Assembly: GCA_030696455.1 (NCBI GenBank)
Contig: JAUYSH010000031.1
Location: forward strand, 1-49,102
Source: Elusimicrobiota bacterium
GTDB lineage: Bacteria > Elusimicrobiota > Elusimicrobia > UBA1565 > UBA9628
Length of the DNA: 49,102 nt
Reading direction: 5' to 3'
Part shown: one piece after another, positions 24,851 to 32,391 of the stretch
Layout: every line of letters begins with the position of its first letter
Numbering within the stretch: position 1 is the stretch's first letter
Notes under the pieces: model-generated
What the model was told of the DNA's origin: nothing
Databases searched by the model: none
What the model saw: only the letters and a program-made list of their open reading frames with translations
Program-made: the position numbers and the translations under genes

Positions 24851-27800
24851 CGGATGACTCCGACCTTGCCGTTCTTCGTGATCGGCTTATGGCCGCGCTG
24901 GCTAGCCTTGATCACGAAGTTGTACACCCCGCTGCCCACGCCGCTCACGTTCCAAACATGGTCGTACGTGTTCTGAGCGCCCTTCCCGTTGCCGTCGTCG
25001 ATCGCCCCGCGGAAGGTGAAGTCCGAGGAAGAATGGATCCTGCGGCCCGACAGGTCGTAGACGCGCAGCTCGACGGTCTCGGCCAGTCCGGGCTGTATCC
25101 TGAACGTCACCAGCGCCCCGCCGCGTGAGGGGTTGGGGAAAGCGTACGCGTCGCGGAAGTAGAACTCATCCTGCGCCACCGTCGTAGGCGCCAGGCCCAG
25201 CGGCTGATAGATCGAGAAGTGATCCGTCTTGGCCGTCACCACCTTGCGCGCGCGGTCGACGACGCTCGGCAGCGCCTCCCACTCGCGCCGCAAGGGGTTG
25301 TAGTAGTGAACGGCGATCTTGGTCTCGTCGCCCGTGAGCGCAGGGTCGTAGGGCAGTTCGATGGTCACCGGGGTGGCGAAGCGCGTGCCCGGCGGACCGA
25401 ACTCGATGGGCTCACCGGCCGGACGCATCTTGATCTCCTCGGCGGCGGAGGCGCGCAGGCCGTCGCTTCGGATGCGCTTGAGCGTGATCGCGGTGTCCTG
25501 CTCCATCGCGTTGGGCGGAATCTCCACGGCGGCCTTGGCGGGCGTGTCGATGCGCCCTCCCGCCGCCGACGAAAGGCTCATGTCGCCCTCGAAATGGGTG
25601 TCGGGCGTGGCCGCGAGCGAAAGCGTCTCGGTGAATCCGAACGACGCGCCGCTGTAGCCCGTGCCTACCGTAAAGGTCGCCGAGGCGCTGACCACGGTGC
25701 CGCCGGCCGGGGAGCGCTCGACGACGACCGGATACTCGCCGTCGCCCAGCGAGGCGGGCACGGTCCAGCGGATCGTCGTGTCGTTCCAGACCGAGAGCGG
25801 CACCGTGGCTCCGCCGACAAGAAGTTTGGTCAAGGTCCCCGAGTAGGGCCCGAAGCCCGAGCCGTTGACCGTCACCACCGTTCCCACCGGGCCGTAGGAA
25901 GGCGATATGGTCGAGATGGACGGTGCCAGCACGAAGAAGGCCTGGGTGGCACTCGCGGAGAGCCCCGTCCCAAACGCGCGCTCCACGACAAGCACCGCCT
26001 CGCCGGGCTCAAGCGATCCCGGCACCGTGCCGGTGATCTGGATATCGTTCCACACCGACAACGGCGCGATCACGCCGTTGAAAGTCACCCGCGTGTTGGC
26101 CCCAGCGTATGCGCCAAAGCTCGTCCCCGTGATCGTAAACGGCGCGCCGATGGGTGCCGAAGAAGGCGTCAACGTCGCCACCTCGGGCGTGGTCACGTTG
26201 AAATAAGACGTGGCGCTCGACGAGACCCCGCTGCCCGCGCTGCGCTCGAGCCAGACCGGGACAACGCCGGGTGGAAGGGCCGGGATCGTGCCCTTGATCG
26301 TCGTGTCGTTCCACAACGACAGCGCCGCCGTCGTCCCGCCGATGAGCACGCGCGTGTTGGCCCCCGCATACGGCCCGAAGCCGTTGCCCGTGATCGTGAA
26401 GATCGTGCCGATGGGCCCCGAGCCCGGGGAGACGCCGCCGACCGCCGGGTCGAGAACCGTAAAGGGCACGGCGACGCTGGCCGAGACATCAGCGCCCTGC
26501 TGGCGCTCGACGATGATATCCACTATCCCGGCGGGCACGGCCGGGACCGTTCCGGTAATGGTCGTGTCGTTCCACAGCGACAAGGCGGCGATGACGCCAT
26601 TAAAGGTCACTCGCGTGTTCGCCCCGCCGAAGACGCCGAAGTTGGTCCCGGTGATCGTAAACGGCGCGCCGATCGGCGCCGAGGAAGGGATTATTCCCGC
26701 GACCGCGGGAACCGTGACCTCGAAATACACGGGTGGCGAGATGCTCTCGCCCGTTCCCGAGGTCCGGCGCAATACCACCGGGCGCGTGCCGGTCGACACC
26801 GAGCCGGGGATGGTCCCCACGATCGACGCGTCGTTCCACACAGACAACGCCGCCGTCGCCCCGTCGATGAGAACGACCGAGGCGGCACCCGCGTAAGGAC
26901 CGAAGCCCGGCCCCGTGAGCGTGAACGCGGTGCCGATAGGGCCGGAGGAAGGCGAGATCGCGTTGACGCTCAGCGCCGTCGCCGTGAACGTCGTCGTGAG
27001 GCTGGCCGAGACGGCGCTTCCCTGCTGGCGCTCGACGACGACCGGCCACTCTCCCGGCTCGAGCGCCGGTATGGTCCCGGTGATCGTCGTGTCGTTCCAC
27101 AGCGACACAGCCGCCGTGCTCACGCCGAACTTGACCCGCGTGTTGGCGCCGTCGAAGACCCCGAACCCGGACCCGCTGATCGTGAACGGCACGCCGATCG
27201 GGGCCGACGAGGGAACGATGCCCGCGAGGGCCAAGCCCGCGACCTGGAAGTAGGCCGTGCCCGACTGCACGAGGCCGCCGCCCGCGGTGAGGCGCTCGAC
27301 GATGACGGTCTGCACGCCGGGCGAAAGCGCGCCCGGCACCGTCCCCTTGATGACGCGGTCGCTCCACAGCGACAGCGCCGTGGACGCCCCTCCGAAGAGC
27401 ACGCGTGAATTGGACCCCGCGTATGGCCCACAGGAGAACCCCGTCAAGGTGTAGACCGCGCCGATGGGGGCCGACGAGGGGCTCACCGACGTCACCGAGG
27501 GCACAGTCACCTCGAAGGCGAAGCCTTCGCTCGTCGACAAGCCGCCGTCCGCCGTCGCGCGCTGAATCAGGATCGTCGTCTCGCCCGGTGGCACGGCGGG
27601 CAGCGTCCCTGAAATCGTCGTGTCGTTCCACACCGAGAGCGGCGCGGTCGCCCCGCCCAGAAGCACGCGCGACAAAGCCCCCGCGTAAGGCCCGAAGCCC
27701 GTGCCCGCGATGCTGAAGGGCACGCCGATAGGTCCGGAAGAAATGTTCAGGACCGCGGTATTAAGATCGGTCACCGTGAAAAGTCCCGCCGAGGTCACGG

Positions 27801-30800
27801 TCAGGCTCGAGACGTTCTGGCGCTCGATGGCGACCGCATAGACGCCGGTAGACAGGCCGGGGATGGTCCCTTTGATGGTCGTGTCGTTCCAGACCGACAC
27901 CGGCGCGGCGAGGGTACCGAACTTGATCCGCGTATTGCTTCCACCATACGGCCCGAACCCCGCGCCCGCGACGGTGAACGGGATTCCGATCGGGCCGGTG
28001 GACGGTGCCACCGCGACGCCGCCGGCCGCCGGGGTGCTGACGTCGATAAAAGAGCCTACGACGGGTGTCTCACTCGTCACTCGATACGGGGAGGTCGAAC
28101 CGTCAACGGACAGCCACAGTTCGCTCCCCTTGAACACCGCGCCCTGTGCTCCGCCCGCGTCCGCGGTCGTCGCGCCCAGGAAGGCGCCGTCATAGCCGAA
28201 ACGCCACAGCGCGGCGTCGGTCATGTCCTCGCCGATGGCGCCCGCGATGAGGAGCCCGCCCGCCTCGGGCAGTATGGCGACCGGATAGGAACGCGTCCCG
28301 CCGGGGGCGCGCCAGACCTTCTCGACGAGCGTCTGCCCCGTGGCCTTGTCGAATTTAAGGAATGCCGTGTCCGAGCCGTCCGAGTCCACCGAGGCGTTGA
28401 GCCTCGGGGCCGCCACGAAGACGGCGTCATTGGTCACGTGGACCTTGGCTGTGATCCCGCCATCGAGATGGCTCAGGTAGCCGGGCTTGAAGAAAGGCCC
28501 GCCGAGCAAGGTCTGGCCGTCGGAGGCGTAATGACGCAAGGCAAGGTCGAGGCCGCCCTCGTCGGGCGCGTCGGGCTGCGCCGAGTAGCCCACGATCCAA
28601 AGGCTGCCGTCCGCGTCGACCGCCAGGCCCGTGCCGAAGTCGAAGCCCGCCCGGGACACGCTCGTCGAGAGCTCGACCGCGCCCGACACGGGATCGAAAC
28701 GCCAGAGCGCCAATGAAAAGCTGCGATCGCCGTCTTCATCGAGGTCGGGAGGGCCGGCCGTCTGAGCTCCGCCGACGATCCAGCCCGGCGCCTTCGCGTC
28801 GAAGACGAGTTCGTTGTTGGCGTAGCCGCTGTCGAATAAGGTCCGCGTTTCGATCGCGTCGCCTGACGGGGAGGCCTTATAGATCGCCAGGTCCAGGACC
28901 TCGCTTTCGGGCTCGGGATGGGCCATGCCGATGGCGTAGGCCCGGCCGGAGGCGTCGAAGAACACGGACCAGGGCATGTCGTCGACGCCGTCCTCCAGGG
29001 GCGAGGAGGCGAGCGGGGCGCCCGAGGAGTCGCTGCGGGTGAAAGCGATCGCGTCGGGCTCCGCGTTGACGGTCCAGAACGCATCGAAGGGGTCCCGGCC
29101 GATGCCCAGGCCGCCCGGGTCGTCTTCGTCATCGGAGAATCCCACGTTCGGGAATACCGTCTGAGCTTGCTCCGCGTTGCCGACATTATCAAACGCCCGG
29201 AAGCGGACCACATGCCCGCCGTTCGAGAGCATGAACGGGCCGGCGTACCAGGGGTTCTCGCAGGTCCCCCGCGCGGCGGCGGTATCCTCGGCGACGTTGT
29301 TGCAAACGTCGGGGTCGAGGTAATCGACGAGATAATGGATTCGGAAAACGCCCGCGCCGTTAGAATCGGACGCCTCCAAAGTGATCTCGGCTCCGTTTTG
29401 GCTCAGCTGGGTAACGGGCGGCTCCGGATCCACGATCACGGTGCGCGAAGAGATGGACCCCGGATTATCCGCCGCGTCCATGGCATAGAAATCAATCAGG
29501 TGCGCGGTTCCGGCCGCGACGCTGAACGAGCTCGAAAATGCAGTGAACGATCCCGTCGAGTCGACGCGGTAATACGCCGACGGCGCGCCGCCTCCCAGGC
29601 CGTCGCCGAAGGCGAGCTTGTCGTCGGTCACAACGAAGGCCAGTTCGCTCGTCGGACCCACGAACACCTCGCCGCCGGCCACGAACATGGGTCCTGCGGC
29701 GCTAAGTTCGACGCGCGGCGGCTGGACGTCCGCGAGCGACCCTGAAAGGGCGTTCTCGTTCGTCACCTTATATGGGGACGTTGCGTCATCCACCGCCAAC
29801 CACAACTCCGAGCCGCGAAATGCCGCTCCACGCGCCCCGCCCGCGGCCGCCAAAGACGCCGAAGTCAGACCGCCGTCCGCGCCGTAGCGCCACAGCGCCG
29901 CCCTCGTCGTCCCGCTATCGAGGCCGCCCGCCGCCAGAAAGCCCTCTCCATCGGGGAGCGCCGCCGCGGGATAGGCGCTCGACCCGTCGGTCGCTCGCCA
30001 AGCATGTTCCGCGAGCACCGCCCCGCTCGCCTTGTCGAAGCGCACCGAGCCCAGGTCCGTTCCCCCTCCCGTCCGACCGCGAGGGACCGTGACCGTGACG
30101 GCGGCGCTCGCGATGGAGATCGCGGCGGCGAACGTCGATGAAAAGCCCGAGGCGTAAGCCTCGCGCCGGAAGGGGCCGGCAAGAAGGGTCTGTCCATCCG
30201 CGGCGAAATGCCAGAGACCGAGATCGAAGCCGCGGCTTGAGCGCGGAGCCGGGTTCGTCAAATATCCGGCCACCCATGCCGAGCCGTCCGCGTCAACCGC
30301 CACGCCTAGGGCGACGCCCGAGGAGAAGGTCGTGCTGAGGGCCACGGTCATATCCTCCGGATTAAATCTCCAGAGAGCGGCTTTGGAGTCGCCCAAGACC
30401 TGAACGGAGCCAACGATCCAACCCGGGGCGGCCGCGGCGAAAACCTGGTCGTCGCCGCCGAAGCCGCTGTCGAAGATTCTCGTGGATATGATCGCGTCCC
30501 CGTCCACGGAGGCTTTGTAGACGGCAAGGTCAGCGCCTATGCCCTCCGCGGTGCCCACCGCGTATGCCCCGCCCGAGCCGTCGAAGAGGACGTTCCACCG
30601 CGCATTCACGCTGGCCTGCGCCAGCGAAGCCGAGGCGAGCACGACGGCGTTGACGTCCGCTTTCGCGAGCGCCAATTCCGTGCCATTCACCACCACCGTC
30701 CACAGCCTGTCCGCCGAGTCCCGGCCGATGCCGAGAGTCCCTGTTCGCGGGAGCGGCTCATCGACGAGTACGGACACGCCACGGGCGGTCTCGACGTTGC

Positions 30801-32391
30801 CCGCGATGTCGCGGCTGTAATACACGAGAGTATGGGAACCTGCGCTCAGGATGAACGGCCCAGCGTAGGGCTGCCCCGGCGTCGAGACGGTGTCCACGAA
30901 AGGCGCGTCCAATAACACCAAGGTATCCACCACGCCCGACACTGGCGCGCCGGGAAATGAGGGATCCGAGGCCGCCAGCGACAAGGTCGAAGTCGTGCTC
31001 AGGACCAGATACTCAGTTGATGACGGTGTGAGGCCGTCCACGAAGAGGGTCGTGATCGGGCGCAGGTAATCGGCGGCTGGGACCGCTGGCGTGACGCCAA
31101 AAACCCCGAATATAGATGAAAGCTCGCTGACCCGCGCAGAGATCTTGCGGCATTGCCTATCGACAAGCACCGATGTGGGGGGATGCGGCTGGGAACCGTC
31201 TGAACTCTTAAGCTGTAGCAGCTTGCTCGCTATTGTACCCGCGGTCAATTCATCCTCTTCGCTATAGCTCGTCTCGATCAATAGAGGCGGATCAAAAATT
31301 CGACCGGATGGACCCACATCGTAGGCCTCGCCCAGCATAGCGGCTCCCAGGGACCGCTGAACGGAAATCAACTGCTCCAAATTCGGATTGCTCGACGCGG
31401 AGGCGATCGTCGGCGCGGGCGCGTTTGAGGTCAGACGAAAGGCCGGGCCGCCCACGCTGACTTCGTTTTCGAACTCGCTGCTGGCCAGCAGGTAGCTTCC
31501 GAAGCCGGTCGCCGAAATCACCGCTTCGTTGGCCCCCGCGTTGATCGCGACCACCCGTGATTGGCGCGTGCATTGGTCCGGAAACTCAAACGACTGCGCC
31601 CGTTGCTCTTGCGTCTCAGTCAACCCCGACTCCCCATAGGCGACCTTAATTTGAAATGGGCCTCCGATTTCCGCAATATTGCCGGCCAGGGTCAGAGCTG
31701 TTCCGGCCAACAAGTTGTTGTAACCCTGGATGCCGGGCGTTTCCCCAATTATCGCGGACACTCTGCCCTGGATCTCGGGGTTCATTCCCGCCAAGGATAG
31801 ACCGGTACCGAGCTTCAAAGTCGACTGCCCCGGAAAGAACCGTCCCAACTCGGCAGGGAAGGAAGTCGAACTAAAGAGTACGCCGTAAATATTCACGCCG
31901 GGCTTTACGACAAGCGCATGCCGTCTTCCCAAGTCGCAGGTCACCTCGTCGGGATTCGGCACTATGCAATCGGCGAAAGCAGTTTGCGGAGCGTGGGTCA
32001 GGGTCGCGACGTATTTGTAGAACTTTTTATAAACGCACATCGTATTAATCGTAGGCGAGCTGATCTGGATCGAGATGCCAAAGCCCGCATTTTTCACTGC
32101 GCTAGCGCTTCCTGAACCTAACGAACAGGAGGTCTCAGATTCGCCCTCGTTCCACGTCACTAGTGCGGTGGAATAAGTCCCGATCGGCTGAACGCTCGTC
32201 AAGGGAAAAGAACCTGCAACCGTTCCAATCGACACGACTTGCACGCCGGAAGCATCGACATACGCACCGTTCCCGGTGAAAAGGTCGACATAATGGCCTA
32301 CCGGCTCAACTGCGCCCTCAAGAAACATAGACGTGGAGATAGCCGATTCAAAGAATTCCGACTGTTGCGTCGTCGTCCAAGGCCCCCCCCC
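24847..32391 (-). CDS. giant surface protein, C-terminal 2514 residues (frame-separated from the phospholipase-like N-terminus)
   Basis: This is the downstream part of one large gene. From the ten-G run at 32383-32392 the frame is open to 24847. In order from the N-terminal side it has about 500 residues of mixed strand content without a recognised domain. Then come two copies of a propeller-like module of about 330 residues (LGIGRD starts at about 30740 and 29105), nine IPT/TIG repeats, a ZU5-like segment (TRFATPVTIELPYDPAL) and a C-terminal FlgD-like Ig domain (AFPNPSRGGALVTFRI, ELRVYDLSGRRI) ending in GVIR. Such C-termini are used for surface sorting through PorV. The frame extends 96 codons upstream to 32679, but there it overlaps the other frame and reads as Arg/Pro/Ser noise. 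Taken alone, the first plausible ATG is at 32328. GC rises from the N-terminal to the C-terminal part. Confidence 0.85.
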   Translation of the reverse strand, partial: GGGPWTTTQQSEFFESAISTSMFLEGAVEPVGHYVDLFTGNGAYVDASGVQVVSIGTVAGSFPLTSVQPIGTYSTALVTWNEGESETSCSLGSGSASAVKNAGFGISIQISSPTINTMCVYKKFYKYVATLTHAPQTAFADCIVPNPDEVTCDLGRRHALVVKPGVNIYGVLFSSTSFPAELGRFFPGQSTLKLGTGLSLAGMNPEIQGRVSAIIGETPGIQGYNNLLAGTALTLAGNIAEIGGPFQIKVAYGESGLTETQEQRAQSFEFPDQCTRQSRVVAINAGANEAVISATGFGSYLLASSEFENEVSVGGPAFRLTSNAPAPTIASASSNPNLEQLISVQRSLGAAMLGEAYDVGPSGRIFDPPLLIETSYSEEDELTAGTIASKLLQLKSSDGSQPHPPTSVLVDRQCRKISARVSELSSIFGVFGVTPAVPAADYLRPITTLFVDGLTPSSTEYLVLSTTSTLSLAASDPSFPGAPVSGVVDTLVLLDAPFVDTVSTPGQPYAGPFILSAGSHTLVYYSRDIAGNVETARGVSVLVDEPLPRTGTLGIGRDSADRLWTVVVNGTELALAKADVNAVVLASASLAQASVNARWNVLFDGSGGAYAVGTAEGIGADLAVYKASVDGDAIISTRIFDSGFGGDDQVFAAAAPGWIVGSVQVLGDSKAALWRFNPEDMTVALSTTFSSGVALGVAVDADGSAWVAGYLTNPAPRSSRGFDLGLWHFAADGQTLLAGPFRREAYASGFSSTFAAAISIASAAVTVTVPRGRTGGGTDLGSVRFDKASGAVLAEHAWRATDGSSAYPAAALPDGEGFLAAGGLDSGTTRAALWRYGADGGLTSASLAAAGGARGAAFRGSELWLAVDDATSPYKVTNENALSGSLADVQPPRVELSAAGPMFVAGGEVFVGPTSELAFVVTDDKLAFGDGLGGGAPSAYYRVDSTGSFTAFSSSFSVAAGTAHLIDFYAMDAADNPGSISSRTVIVDPEPPVTQLSQNGAEITLEASDSNGAGVFRIHYLVDYLDPDVCNNVAEDTAAARGTCENPWYAGPFMLSNGGHVVRFRAFDNVGNAEQAQTVFPNVGFSDDEDDPGGLGIGRDPFDAFWTVNAEPDAIAFTRSDSSGAPLASSPLEDGVDDMPWSVFFDASGRAYAIGMAHPEPESEVLDLAIYKASPSGDAIETRTLFDSGYANNELVFDAKAPGWIVGGAQTAGPPDLDEDGDRSFSLALWRFDPVSGAVELSTSVSRAGFDFGTGLAVDADGSLWIVGYSAQPDAPDEGGLDLALRHYASDGQTLLGGPFFKPGYLSHLDGGITAKVHVTNDAVFVAAPRLNASVDSDGSDTAFLKFDKATGQTLVEKVWRAPGGTRSYPVAILPEAGGLLIAGAIGEDMTDAALWRFGYDGAFLGATTADAGGAQGAVFKGSELWLSVDGSTSPYRVTSETPVVGSFIDVSTPAAGGVAVAPSTGPIGIPFTVAGAGFGPYGGSNTRIKFGTLAAPVSVWNDTTIKGTIPGLSTGVYAVAIERQNVSSLTVTSAGLFTVTDLNTAVLNISSGPIGVPFSIAGTGFGPYAGALSRVLLGGATAPLSVWNDTTISGTLPAVPPGETTILIQRATADGGLSTSEGFAFEVTVPSVTSVSPSSAPIGAVYTLTGFSCGPYAGSNSRVLFGGASTALSLWSDRVIKGTVPGALSPGVQTVIVERLTAGGGLVQSGTAYFQVAGLALAGIVPSSAPIGVPFTISGSGFGVFDGANTRVKFGVSTAAVSLWNDTTITGTIPALEPGEWPVVVERQQGSAVSASLTTTFTATALSVNAISPSSGPIGTAFTLTGPGFGPYAGAASVVLIDGATAALSVWNDASIVGTIPGSVSTGTRPVVLRRTSGTGESISPPVYFEVTVPAVAGIIPSSAPIGAPFTITGTNFGVFGGANTRVTFNGVIAALSLWNDTTITGTVPAVPAGIVDIIVERQQGADVSASVAVPFTVLDPAVGGVSPGSGPIGTIFTITGNGFGPYAGANTRVLIGGTTAALSLWNDTTIKGTIPALPPGVVPVWLERSAGSGVSSSATSYFNVTTPEVATLTPSSAPIGAPFTITGTSFGAYAGANTRVTFNGVIAPLSVWNDIQITGTVPGSLEPGEAVLVVERAFGTGLSASATQAFFVLAPSISTISPSYGPVGTVVTVNGSGFGPYSGTLTKLLVGGATVPLSVWNDTTIRWTVPASLGDGEYPVVVERSPAGGTVVSASATFTVGTGYSGASFGFTETLSLAATPDTHFEGDMSLSSAAGGRIDTPAKAAVEIPPNAMEQDTAITLKRIRSDGLRASAAEEIKMRPAGEPIEFGPPGTRFATPVTIELPYDPALTGDETKIAVHYYNPLRREWEALPSVVDRARKVVTAKTDHFSIYQPLGLAPTTVAQDEFYFRDAYAFPNPSRGGALVTFRIQPGLAETVELRVYDLSGRRIHSSSDFTFRGAIDDGNGKGAQNTYDHVWNVSGVGSGVYNFVIKASQRGHKPITKNGKVGVIR
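25660..28030 (-). repeat. nine tandem IPT/TIG repeats in the giant protein
   Basis: Each unit of about 87 residues (about 262 bases) starts with a P-SS-(A/G)-PIG motif, has a GFGPYAGANTR-type middle and SVWNDTTI before the last strands. IPT/TIG units are Ig-like domains of adhesins and extracellular enzymes. Copies 4, 6 and 8 are closest to each other (ANTRV-F start, ERQQG in 4 and 6), and 2, 5 and 7 form another group, which points to growth by two-unit duplications. Confidence 0.85.
28070..30745 (-). repeat. duplicated propeller-like module in the giant protein
   Basis: Two copies run from about 30745 to 29750 and from about 29110 to 28070. They share LGIGRD, a D(L/A)AVYKAS or LAIYKAS block, PGWIVG, ALWRF, VDADGS, DGQTLL, and end SELWL(A/S)VD...SPY(K/R)VT. 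They are separated by about 200 residues with Ig-like features (LSQNGAEITLEASDSNGAG). The repeated VDADGS-type strands suggest a beta-propeller. Confidence 0.75.

Noticed and set aside
25219-27408. 729-codon open frame on the plus strand
   Set aside because: It lies opposite the IPT/TIG repeats of the giant gene; it is Arg/Gly/Asp-rich noise with no domain, as expected opposite GC-rich repeats.
25660-28030. Regular spacing of similar sequences, considered as a CRISPR array
   Set aside because: The period is about 262 bases, the copies diverge and are in-frame coding IPT/TIG repeats.
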